Source: Planctomycetota bacterium
GTDB taxonomy: Bacteria > Planctomycetota > Planctomycetia > Isosphaerales > Isosphaeraceae
Assembly: GCA_021791715.1 (NCBI GenBank)
Contig: JAJYWB010000012.1
Location: forward strand, 1 to 64,000
DNA: 64,000 bases
Reading direction: 5' to 3'
Shown here: in pieces, positions 17,601 to 25,070 of the stretch
Numbering within the stretch: position 1 is the first letter of the stretch
Layout: the number at the start of each line of letters is the position of its first letter
Program-made: the position numbers and the translations under genes
Notes under the pieces: generated by a model
Told to the model about the DNA's origin: nothing
What the model saw: the letters and a program-made list of their open reading frames with translations, nothing else
Database searches by the model: none

Positions 17601-18739
17601 CGATCTTTCGTGATCAAGGTCATGACGATTGGGATTGGGTGGATCGATTGATCACCGATGAATGGACCGACGAGGAGATCGCGCGATTTCTTTCCGTATT
17701 GCCGTTTACGAAAACCACATGGGATTACGCCGCGAAAAAAGGCTCCGCTGTCTCGGATCTTTATTGGAACTCCACCGATGCGAGGGGAAGCGAACATTTG
17801 GGAGAAACGGCGGTTTACGCCGTGGACAAACTGATCAAGAGCAATCGATCCTATCTGGCTTTAAACACCTTGTGGATCGAGCTCCGGAATCAAACGCATT
17901 TTTCAACGAATATTCTGATGGACGTGCTCGATTCGTGGAGGTTGCAGAATCCCGATGACGGACACTTTGGATTGTCGAATCCTATGGATTTTATGATTCT
18001 TGATATTTTTGACGAATTACACGCGCGATACCTTCAAAACGCCGCCGATTTGGATCGAGATCGATTGGAAAACCTCGAATGGCGATTTTTGCGATTGTTA
18101 GACGGCATTAAACTTGATCAGAACAAGAGTCCCATATATCCCAGGCTATTATTCGACAAGCTGAAGAGTAAGCCCGAATTTTTCGTCGATGTGCTTTCAC
18201 TTGCTCATCCCGGCATGGCCGATCATCAACCTGCGCACAACACAGTCTCAAACATCGACGCGTCGATCGCGAAGAATCCTAGCTTACTTTTGTCCATGTG
18301 GAATATGATCCCGGGCGTTCAGGCGAACGGGTCGATCGACGAGGATCTTCTGTTCAAATGGATCAACGAGGCTCGTCGGCTCGCTTCGTCGCGGGAGTTA
18401 TTAGAGATCTGTGATCTCAATATTTGTCGCGTTTTGGCTCACGCGCCCGCCGAAGCCGACGGTACATGGCCGTGTATCCCCGTTCGCGATGCGATCGAAA
18501 CGATCGGAACCGTCGCCTTAATGCGATCGTTCGCAAATGCGATCTATAACAATCGTGGATTTTATCATGGATCAAGTGGAGCGGAAGAAAACAAACTCGC
18601 GTCGAAGTATCGAGAATTCGCAAAAGCTTGCGCGATCGAATGGCCCAAAACATCCGAGGCGCTGACGGCCGTCGCGGAGCTATACGCTCGAGAAGCGATA
18701 GCCGAGAAGGCGAGGGCCGACTCGGATCAATTATCTTAA
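14690..18739 (+). CDS. Giant HTH plus restriction-nuclease-like protein, candidate anti-phage effector
   Basis: This 1349-residue protein begins with an XRE-type HTH (about 6-63: FGSIFRSKRESMGLSIREF, KISRLERG). Residues about 120-275 resemble a widespread family of bacterial hypothetical proteins with a PD-(D/E)xK-like fold: RRLVRATGKGLQRVEFPS, RRGWDGIV (Asp165), TSVWELSVNKDPKKKA (Glu185, Lys190) and FIYVTTRNWQNKDEW. A region around 320-500 (SRDEQIKDLERR, ILIPRYPFEI, HWVIVPSV) resembles a degenerate NTPase-like domain but I see no Walker A. The remaining ~850 residues are helical with no motif I know, perhaps target-recognising repeats. ATG 14690 has AGGAG eight bases upstream and a good promoter. 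Codons are A/T-richer than in neighbours. Fusion of HTH to this family is the unusual part. Defence function is an inference from architecture and AbiE linkage. Confidence 0.65.
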   Translation: MTSGESFGSIFRSKRESMGLSIREFCRRNKFDAAKISRLERGIDSPPHNLEILESYAKALKIDKNSTEWFDLLDNAAIETGRIPADLLTDFNKIRALMNQIHRIRYRGLGHRNWVKAQDLDKWSDKQVTRSILPDLIRRLVRATGKGLQRVEFPSYEQTQRRGWDGIVIANENDEHVPLGTSVWELSVNKDPKKKANTDFEKRTNKTLGLDPSQTVFIYVTTRNWQNKDEWVSEKKLLAKWKDVRVYDSAALEEWLMRSPAVDVWTANLIGKRTEGLSSIENYWDNIQAMTQPSLNSDVFLASRDEQIKDLERRLTVKPDSIEIVARSHDEIIDFFAAFCIDQESSNGRFLSNTLIVDDKNAWGHIIEAHDAELILIPRYPFEISIENKVEANRKGHWVIVPSVRELGSIKDKMILQRPYYNDIERALIACGLSESEARSKALQARGSTTVLKRLLAKEQYKHHPEWSAGKKARKIVPLMLAGSWNSEFEGDKSALEKLADKPYSQVAEIAERWRDVPDAPFVKNNDLWTLFSREDAWELIHSYIENEHLERFYQTALEVLGCDQESTYSFYIHNGIAQSLALLGARKDYDVGFIVTKLLDRQTESRWISLANQTPLLAEAAPDAFLQAIEHDLARPDSVIINRSKNAQNQNNRLLDLDTILAAVELLAWDRNYLTRVTRILATIDNSIPTSERSYGPLYILLQIFMPWYPQTKANAQERLKILEKLFDYSPKTAWRLILQLIPHRLQQSTSIRRPVYRDWILDWKPGVSNEEYWIQLEAMGNLLVKHMGMDVERIVQIVSHYESFQDSVRSKFLKSLEQIDLSQWDGQQKGRIHDSIQDKMLSIKEWFDIKLSHITRLIDELDELKRRFAPDNPIFKHIRLFRPSLLVVREFERDDRKLNAARLEAIEEIYRRFGVDGILQLVNEAESAEDVGFSFGQFIRANIQEIDIRSLLVSKDPKNIGFVNKMIWAIFRDQGHDDWDWVDRLITDEWTDEEIARFLSVLPFTKTTWDYAAKKGSAVSDLYWNSTDARGSEHLGETAVYAVDKLIKSNRSYLALNTLWIELRNQTHFSTNILMDVLDSWRLQNPDDGHFGLSNPMDFMILDIFDELHARYLQNAADLDRDRLENLEWRFLRLLDGIKLDQNKSPIYPRLLFDKLKSKPEFFVDVLSLAHPGMADHQPAHNTVSNIDASIAKNPSLLLSMWNMIPGVQANGSIDEDLLFKWINEARRLASSRELLEICDLNICRVLAHAPAEADGTWPCIPVRDAIETIGTVALMRSFANAIYNNRGFYHGSSGAEENKLASKYREFAKACAIEWPKTSEALTAVAELYAREAIAEKARADSDQLS

Positions 18740-18923
18740 TATCAGCTATTTATTTATATTTAGATACAAATTATCGGCACCCTCGGCGAAATTCGGCGGC
18801 GTTCGGCGATTTTCGGCTTTCCCAAGGCCCTTTAGATCTCGATAATGGCGCGCGTCGATCGCCGGACGGGTGTGAGCGAAACGGCGGTTCAAGACGATTG
18901 AGCCATTACGCGAGGAATTGCCG

Positions 18924-19148
18924 ATGATCAGCGAGGAACTGCTGTCGATCCTGGTTTGCCCGATGGGGCTCGAACCGCTTCGTCTCGAAGGCGAGACGCT
19001 CGTTTGCACGCGGTGCGGCGTCAAATTCGCGATCAAGGACGATATCCCCAACATGCTCGTCGAAGAGGCCGAGCTTCCCCAGGGGTGCGCATCGCTCGCC
19101 GATCTCGATTGCGTGAAAGCCGGTATCGCCAAAATCGACGTCGGCTAA
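18924..19148 (+). CDS. Trm112-family zinc-ribbon protein
   Basis: The 74-residue protein starts with SEELLSILVCPMGLEPLRLE and continues with LVCTRCGVKFAIKDDIPNML, the full Trm112 pattern with Cys pairs for one zinc. In eukaryotes Trm112 activates methyltransferases; bacterial members are thought to play a similar chaperone role, but partners are unknown. The ATG at 18924 follows GAGG by eight bases; a TTG two codons upstream is also in frame. It stands alone between a plus-strand accessory gene and a minus-strand operon. Confidence 0.9.
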   Translation: MISEELLSILVCPMGLEPLRLEGETLVCTRCGVKFAIKDDIPNMLVEEAELPQGCASLADLDCVKAGIAKIDVG

Positions 19149-19292
19149 ATTATTATTTGATTATGCGATTGATCGATATCGCGTTCGCTCCGGCGCCGGC
19201 GGCGTTTCCGCAAGCTCGATCGATCGCGACCGAACCGGTCGATTCGCCGTTCGGAGTGCGATCGATCGACCTATCCTCCGACACCGATCGGG

Positions 19293-21485
19293 TTATCGAT
19301 CCGATTGCGCGACTGCGGCGGTTCCGATCCAGACGGGTTGGGTGAACGCTCCGTTCGCCGCGACGTCCCAAACCTCGAACCGAGCCCATTTCATCCCGCG
19401 AAGGTCGACGTCGAATTCGAGCGTGCGTTCGCCGAACGCGTCGACGTCTGAAAGATCGATTCGCTTATTCATTCGTTTTGTATCGTCGCCGTAAACGAGT
19501 TCGGCGAAAGCGAGCGGGAACGTCCATTCGATCTTCGCCTTAACCTTAGTCGCTCCCGTGGAAACGTCGGCGAGTTTGAGTTCGTCCCCCGATTCAACCC
19601 CGCCCACGCGAAAATCGTGAATCAACACCTCGCCCGTCGTCGTGAAAAACTTCCCCTCCCGCAATCGATCGAGCACTTCTCCCCAGCCGTCGCGAAAGCG
19701 CGGCGTGCGATCGATCTTGATATAATTGATATTCATGTGACCGTAAAGCTCGTGCGTATGATCGATTTTGAACACGTCGACCTCGCCGACGACCTGTTTG
19801 CGATCGCCCCATAAGCACATATCGTCGAAGAGATCGAGGACGCGGGTTCCCAGCCTGGGGCTCGAAAGATCGGCGGGCATCGCCTTCCAAGCGGCGCCGA
19901 GCCAGGAGTTCGCCTTATAAAAACCCTCTTGACGGAAAACGTCGGGGGTCCATGTTGAAGCTTTGATCCTTGGATGCGACGACCAGACGAGCGCGTGCTC
20001 AAGGTCGATCAATTTGAGCAGATCGGCGCGGTGGCGGACGCGATAAATCGTCCGACCGTTGGATTGTTTATCGACGAACGGTTGATCCGCCGACCGCCGC
20101 ATCACCCAGTAAACGGGCCTGGGGAAAAGAATCATCCAGTGCCCCGATTGCCTTCCCGGCGCGGGCAGGCCGAGGAATTCGTCGACCTCCTCTCCAGGAA
20201 GAACAAGCAGTTGATTGTTCGATAATCGTTTGCATTCGTCGAAGAGCGCGTCGAACTCGGGAAGCCGGATCGGCCCGGGGTCTTTCTGGTGGCCGTCGCC
20301 GTGGAATTCTCCCAGGTGAACGATATTCACACCCATATCTTTGAACATTTTGACCCAATCGGGCATGAAATCGCGGGCTTCGCCCCGTTTCAACCGATCG
20401 ATCGCGGCCTGGGCGATCGCCATGTGCCAGTGCGTCGTGAACGTTTTTCGCCCCTCGATCGGCTTGTAACGATCGTGATGCGTGTATTTAAGCACGTCGT
20501 CAAGCGTTTGCTTGGGAGGTTTGGACGAGACGAGCAGGAAAACGCCGAGACGGTTTTTGTTTCCCGGGATCGCGTTAAACCAGGGGACGTAGCGGCCTCC
20601 GCCGGTTTCGTCTTGTCGAACGCCGAAGCCGTGTCCCTCGTTCGACCCGCGGTATCCCTTGCCGAACCAAACGAGACGCGTGTTGTCGGTGAGATCGCGC
20701 GGAAACAGGTATTGATGCGGAGGAGGAAAGCACGCGAGCGAAGCGTCTGGGGTCGCGACGACGATCGCTCGATGTTTGACCGCGAGGGGACGAGCCGGCA
20801 CGTCGTCGCCGAATTTTTGCTCGTGATACCTCCCTTCGACGTCGAACCAGCCGGCTTTAAGGCGATCGGGCGAAGCTCCGATCAGGCTGATTTCGGGAAG
20901 AATCGCGCGGTTCGGCTCGTTCGTCGTAACGACGGCTTCGAGTCGAATCAAACCCGAGCCGGGATAAATCGTGAAAACCCACTCCCCCTCGAACGAACCG
21001 ATCGTCACGTCGCCGATCGCGATCGTCGTCCGTTTTCCCTCGTTCGCGATTCGGCACGACTTACGTACATATTTAGATCTGAATGTTTCATGGGGACGAT
21101 CGGCGGGGGTGTCGAAGAAGACGTTGAAAACGCTCATCGTCGGCGGCCGGTCGAGCGGCGCCGAACGGGTTCCGACGGTGAGGTGCGCCACGGGATCGAC
21201 GTGCTCGACCGCGGCGTCGATCGGCCCGTCGATCGTTCGCGACGCGCCGATCGCCGCGACGAGGGGCTTTCCCTCGTTGAGATCGATCGTCAGCCTGCCG
21301 AACTCGTTCGCGTCGATCGGCCAGGCGAGCCGAATCGCGCCTCCCTCCTCTTTGACGTCGACCCCTCCTTTTTGAGGGGAAAACGCCGATCGATCGACGC
21401 GAACGCCCTCCCGCGCCGAGGCGAAAGGAGCGAACGCGACGATCGCCAAAACCAACGACGGCCATTTCCCGGTCGATCGAATCAT
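19293..21485 (-). CDS. Large secreted protein with a PHP-like metal-site region
   Basis: A signal peptide (SLVLAIVAFAPFASA, cleavage near residue 24) directs this 730-residue protein out of the cytoplasm. The N-terminal ~340 residues are beta-rich with no motif I know. The middle part (about 350-580) contains HWHMAIAQ, MGVNIVHLGEFHGDGH, LLVLPGEEVDEFLG and GHWMILFPRPVYW, an arrangement of His, Asp and Glu recalling PHP-type phosphoesterase/amidohydrolase barrels. The C-terminal ~150 residues look like a beta-sandwich. Substrate unknown. It is the last gene of an operon after the S4 and phosphofructokinase genes, 31 bp behind the latter. Confidence 0.6.
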   Translation of the reverse strand: MIRSTGKWPSLVLAIVAFAPFASAREGVRVDRSAFSPQKGGVDVKEEGGAIRLAWPIDANEFGRLTIDLNEGKPLVAAIGASRTIDGPIDAAVEHVDPVAHLTVGTRSAPLDRPPTMSVFNVFFDTPADRPHETFRSKYVRKSCRIANEGKRTTIAIGDVTIGSFEGEWVFTIYPGSGLIRLEAVVTTNEPNRAILPEISLIGASPDRLKAGWFDVEGRYHEQKFGDDVPARPLAVKHRAIVVATPDASLACFPPPHQYLFPRDLTDNTRLVWFGKGYRGSNEGHGFGVRQDETGGGRYVPWFNAIPGNKNRLGVFLLVSSKPPKQTLDDVLKYTHHDRYKPIEGRKTFTTHWHMAIAQAAIDRLKRGEARDFMPDWVKMFKDMGVNIVHLGEFHGDGHQKDPGPIRLPEFDALFDECKRLSNNQLLVLPGEEVDEFLGLPAPGRQSGHWMILFPRPVYWVMRRSADQPFVDKQSNGRTIYRVRHRADLLKLIDLEHALVWSSHPRIKASTWTPDVFRQEGFYKANSWLGAAWKAMPADLSSPRLGTRVLDLFDDMCLWGDRKQVVGEVDVFKIDHTHELYGHMNINYIKIDRTPRFRDGWGEVLDRLREGKFFTTTGEVLIHDFRVGGVESGDELKLADVSTGATKVKAKIEWTFPLAFAELVYGDDTKRMNKRIDLSDVDAFGERTLEFDVDLRGMKWARFEVWDVAANGAFTQPVWIGTAAVAQSDR

Positions 21486-21516
21486 CGAAATCGCCCCCGC
21501 TCCGCGCCGTTAAAGA

Positions 21517-22905
21517 TCAAGTAACCTGATCATGTTCTTGCAAACGCCTAATACGCTTGTTGATATCAACATTTACAGACAAGTAGGGATGCGTGAGATT
21601 GCCGGTGTTGAAGAGCGAGCGGATCGACTCGACGTCGTCGGGTCCGAGCGCGTTGGTGAAGATCGTTTCGAGGTAGCGGACCCCTTTGACCGAGGGCATG
21701 AAGCGTTTGGGGTCGTAAAACGTGGGGGAGAGGGGTCGGTAGTGAACCTCTCCCCAGCGATCGCGGAGCATGTTGCCGTCGACGCTGTCGAGGACGAATC
21801 CGCCGTCGCGGTATTGGAGCGTCGCGACACAGTTCTGGTATCCCTGCGCCAGCAGATCGACCGCCTTGCCGCCGAGCTGCGACGCGTAGAAACGATCGAA
21901 GAGGATCGGTCGTCCGCCGCGTTGGGTGTGACCGATTTTGCGGACGAAGATCGCGGCGTCGGCGGATTCGTTGCGACGTTTGTGGGTGAAGAAGGCGTCT
22001 CCGAGACGATCGACGAGGATTTTTTTGAGCGCCTCGGCCGCGCCGGTGTATTGAAGGTTCCCCGCGGGGTCTTTGCTCGCGGTGACGGCGCCGAGAATCC
22101 GCCCCTGGGTGTCGCGAATCCCCTCCGATACGCAGATCACCGCGTGTTTTTGCACGTCGAGGATCGACACGACGCGCTCGACCAGCGCGTCGGGATCGAC
22201 GGGATGTTCGGTGATCAAAATCATGTCGGGCTGACCGTACGCCGTGCCGAGCGCGATCATGCCGCAATCGCGTCCCATCACCTCGATGATCGCGATCCGC
22301 CGGTGGCTCTCGGCGGTCGTCCGAATCCTTTGAATGCTTTGCGCCGACACATAAACAGCCGTCGCATATCCGGGGGTGGCGAAGTTGATCATCTCCTCGA
22401 GCTCGAATTCACGCCCAAGTTTGCGATGATATTTAAATTTTTTGGGGTTGTCGGTCGTCTCGCGGACCCACTCGTTGGGTTCGTCGGGGTAGTTGAGGCC
22501 GAGATCGTTGTCGATCGTCTTGGGGGCGAGAACGGTGGGAAGGTGATCGCAGAGGGGCTGCATGCCGTTGAGCGTGCCGTCGCCGCCGACGCAGATCAGC
22601 CCGTCGATCTTGAGCCGCGCGAGCCTGTCGGCGACCTTGGCGATCGTTTCCTTGTCGTCGCCGTCGACGTAATCGCGCGAGGCGCCTAGCACCGACCCGC
22701 CGTGCGTGGGATCGATCTCTGGAATACATGTGAACAAAGGATTCAAATGAACATGTGGAACCTCGGGATTGAGCAGGCCGCTGAATCCCTTGATGATTCC
22801 GTAAACCTCGAGCCGAAGCTGATTGGCGCGATGGACCGCGCCGAGGATCGTCGCGTTGAGCGCGGGGGTGTCTCCACCCGCGGTGAGAATACCGATGCGT
22901 TTCAT
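21517..22905 (-). CDS. pfkA: 6-phosphofructokinase, Gly/Lys variant
   Basis: The enzyme phosphorylates fructose 6-phosphate in glycolysis. GILTAGGDTPALNA (5-18) and GGDGTLNG (107-114) are the phosphate-donor loops, PKTIDND (128-134) holds the catalytic Asp, and VMGRDCG and HTQRGGRP complete the substrate site. The donor-specificity pair is mixed: Gly at the position that is Gly in ATP enzymes and Asp in PPi enzymes (GGDGT), but Lys129 before TIDND, which is Gly in classic ATP enzymes and Lys in PPi enzymes. Gly/Lys enzymes of the long clade, such as the trypanosome one, use ATP, so ATP is my first guess. Length 462 fits that clade. Confidence 0.9.
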   Translation of the reverse strand: MKRIGILTAGGDTPALNATILGAVHRANQLRLEVYGIIKGFSGLLNPEVPHVHLNPLFTCIPEIDPTHGGSVLGASRDYVDGDDKETIAKVADRLARLKIDGLICVGGDGTLNGMQPLCDHLPTVLAPKTIDNDLGLNYPDEPNEWVRETTDNPKKFKYHRKLGREFELEEMINFATPGYATAVYVSAQSIQRIRTTAESHRRIAIIEVMGRDCGMIALGTAYGQPDMILITEHPVDPDALVERVVSILDVQKHAVICVSEGIRDTQGRILGAVTASKDPAGNLQYTGAAEALKKILVDRLGDAFFTHKRRNESADAAIFVRKIGHTQRGGRPILFDRFYASQLGGKAVDLLAQGYQNCVATLQYRDGGFVLDSVDGNMLRDRWGEVHYRPLSPTFYDPKRFMPSVKGVRYLETIFTNALGPDDVESIRSLFNTGNLTHPYLSVNVDINKRIRRLQEHDQVT

Positions 22906-22954
22906 GTCCGAGTCCGTCCCCTGTGTGATATCAAGAAATAAAGCCCCGGTCGTG

Positions 22955-23224
22955 TCATTCCGTCGCGGCGGTCGGGGGGGACGGACCGACGAGGACGACG
23001 GTCGGGGCGCCTTCGATCTCGATTCGGTCGCCGATCGTCATTTTTCGTCGTTTCCGATTTTCCTCGACTCCGTTGACGCGAACAAGCCCCTCGGCGATCA
23101 GCGTTTTCGCCTCGCCGCCGTGCATCACCATCCCCGCGAGCTTGAGAACCTGCGTCAGGTTGATCGGCCGATCGCCGATTTCCAGTTCCAGCGGCTTGGG
23201 CCTTCGCGCGGGAAGTCGTTTCAT
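22955..23224 (-). CDS. S4-domain RNA-binding protein (YbcJ-like)
   Basis: The 89-residue protein is essentially one S4 domain: INLTQVLKLAGMVMHGGEAK, then LIAEGLVRVNGVEENRKRRK and GDRIEIEG. This is the pattern of the small YbcJ/RNA-binding S4 group, which binds structured RNA, possibly ribosomal. It is the first gene of an operon with phosphofructokinase 49 bp downstream; the link between them is not obvious. The ribosome site is weak. Confidence 0.85.
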   Translation of the reverse strand: MKRLPARRPKPLELEIGDRPINLTQVLKLAGMVMHGGEAKTLIAEGLVRVNGVEENRKRRKMTIGDRIEIEGAPTVVLVGPSPPTAATE

Positions 23225-23340
23225 TTCGGATCGCCGTGGTCGCCTTTTCGGATCGCTTGTTCACGAGAAAACGCATTTTATCCGCGGCGATCGCGCCACG
23301 AAACAGGAAAACGACTCTCCGGCGCCGTAACACGCCGATC

Positions 23341-23460
23341 CCGATCATCAAGACAAGCTCCGTCGATCGCGCGAGCACTCAAGCCCGGTCATCAAGCCAA
23401 GCTCCGTCGATCGAGCGAGCCCGCAAGCCCGATCATAAAGCCCGGCCGTGTCGATTACAC
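23341..23460. repeat. 44-bp tandem repeat
   Basis: Two clear 44-bp units at 23341-23384 and 23385-23428 differ at about six positions, both containing AAGCTCCGTCGATCG. A third decayed unit follows from 23429. It lies in the 552-bp gap 23225-23776 between divergent genes; the remainder of the gap (23461-23776) has scattered CGAGCCCGA-like echoes and no supported gene. Confidence 0.75.
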
Positions 23461-23776
23461 GATTGAGCGAGCCCGATCAGAAACGCTCGATACCGCGAGC
23501 CCGAAGCTTTCGATCAAGCGATCCCGCGAACCCGAACCGAATCGCGCTTGATCTTGCCCGAATCGCCGCTTTCGGCTACACGTTCGCCTTAATATCGCCG
23601 CTTCCGAGCAACGAGCGAGAACGCGTTTGCAACCGAAATCGCTCGCGTTCGGTTAGCGAGAACGCGCCCACGACCTGCGAAAGTACGCCGGCACGCGACG
23701 ATCGCGATCACTCGAACGCGGAAGATGACGAAGAGATCGGTCGTCGCGCAATCAAACCTATCAACAATTATATCTT

Positions 23777-24934
23777 ATGTTACATAATCTGTTCATTATT
23801 TGGAAAAAGGGCGCGGCGGGTCGAATTCCCGGCGGATTGTTGGGGATGATCGTATTGATCGCGGCGGTCGAGGGGTCGATCGAATCGCATCGCGTCGAGC
23901 TGACGAATTTGGGGAACGCGAGCTGGCGGTGGGGTGGCGACGCGGTGTGGAAGCGAGCCGAGGGACGCGAACTCCTCTGTTTCGGCGACAGTTTACTGAA
24001 GACGGGGATCGTTCCCCGAATTCTCGAACGAAAAACAGGGTTGAAGGCTTATAATTTCGCGGTCCACGGCGCGCAGCCGCCGGCGACGTATTTCTTGTTG
24101 AGGCGAGCGCTTGCGGCGGGAGCGAAGCCGAAGGCCGCGGTCGTCGAATACATACCCAACATGCTGACGGGAGGTCCGCGTGATTGGGCGCGGCTCTGGC
24201 CCGAACTCGCGACTCCGCGTGAAATCGTCGAACTCGCGTGGAACGCGCGCGACGCCACGTTCCTCGCGTCGACGCTCGTCGCACGGGTTTTCCCGTCGGT
24301 TCGACGCCGATCGGACTTGCGCGTTCGGATCGTCGCGGCGCTCAACGGCGATTCCAAAGCCGAAGACGGCGCCGAGGTCGCGGCGCACCTGCGCAATTGG
24401 GAGGTCAACCTCGGCGCGCAACTTTCCCCGCCCAATCCTTCGTTCAGCGGCGTCCCGACCGAAAAAGATCAAAAAGATTACATGACCACGAAATGGTGGT
24501 GCGATAAGATTAATCGCTTATACATTGAGCGATTTCTTGAGCTCGCTCGGTCGCGGGGGATCACGGTGTTTTGGCTGGCGCCGCCGATCAGCCCGAATCT
24601 TCAAGCCGAGCGCGAGCGAGGGGGATCGGATCGGGCGCACACGAAGTTCATCGCCGATTTCGGGCGGCGGTTTCCCAACCTGATCGTCCTCGACGGACGC
24701 GGGTCGGGGTTTCCGAAATCGCGATTCGTCGATCTCGTGCACCTCGATCGCGACGGCGCCCCGGCGCTCTCGGACGCGGTCGGAACGGCGATCGCCGAGG
24801 TTTTGCGAGGGAACCGAGAAGAAGGCTGGATCGTCCTGCCGCGATATCGCCCCGTTGCGATCGATCGCGATCGCGAGGACGTGCGCGAGTCGCGGATCGC
24901 GATCGAGGCGAACGACGGTCGCGTTCGACGCTGA
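23777..24934 (+). CDS. Membrane-anchored SGNH/GDSL-like protein
   Basis: An N-terminal hydrophobic segment (GGLLGMIVLIAAVEGS) anchors or exports the protein. ELLCFGDSLLKTGI (about 65-78) has the GDS nucleophile block, and FVDLVHLDRDGAPALSDAV (about 318-336) supplies the DxxH-like block at the C-terminal end, as in AlgX/DltD-related SGNH proteins that act on acylated glycans. The middle part, YNFAVHGAQPPATYFLLRRA and FWLAPPISPN, fits the same fold. A polysaccharide O-acyl role is an inference; there is no acyltransferase gene adjacent. The last ~25 residues are charged and may be disordered. No strong ribosome site precedes ATG 23777. Confidence 0.7.
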   Translation: MLHNLFIIWKKGAAGRIPGGLLGMIVLIAAVEGSIESHRVELTNLGNASWRWGGDAVWKRAEGRELLCFGDSLLKTGIVPRILERKTGLKAYNFAVHGAQPPATYFLLRRALAAGAKPKAAVVEYIPNMLTGGPRDWARLWPELATPREIVELAWNARDATFLASTLVARVFPSVRRRSDLRVRIVAALNGDSKAEDGAEVAAHLRNWEVNLGAQLSPPNPSFSGVPTEKDQKDYMTTKWWCDKINRLYIERFLELARSRGITVFWLAPPISPNLQAERERGGSDRAHTKFIADFGRRFPNLIVLDGRGSGFPKSRFVDLVHLDRDGAPALSDAVGTAIAEVLRGNREEGWIVLPRYRPVAIDRDREDVRESRIAIEANDGRVRR

Positions 24935-25070
24935 ACGGTCGCGAATCGCGTTAACACGACCGACCGGCTCGACCCCTCTCGCATCAATTTCAAAGTCATT
25001 CGGCACGCATATCGGTCTCGTTTCAAAATTAGATCGTCATATCGACTGATCTTACTCCTTTATTGCGCGA

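Noticed and set aside
20289..21524. 411-codon plus-strand frame opposite the secreted PHP-like gene
   Set aside because: It is an antisense shadow of a gene with signal peptide and family-like motifs; GC-rich codons keep the opposite frame open.
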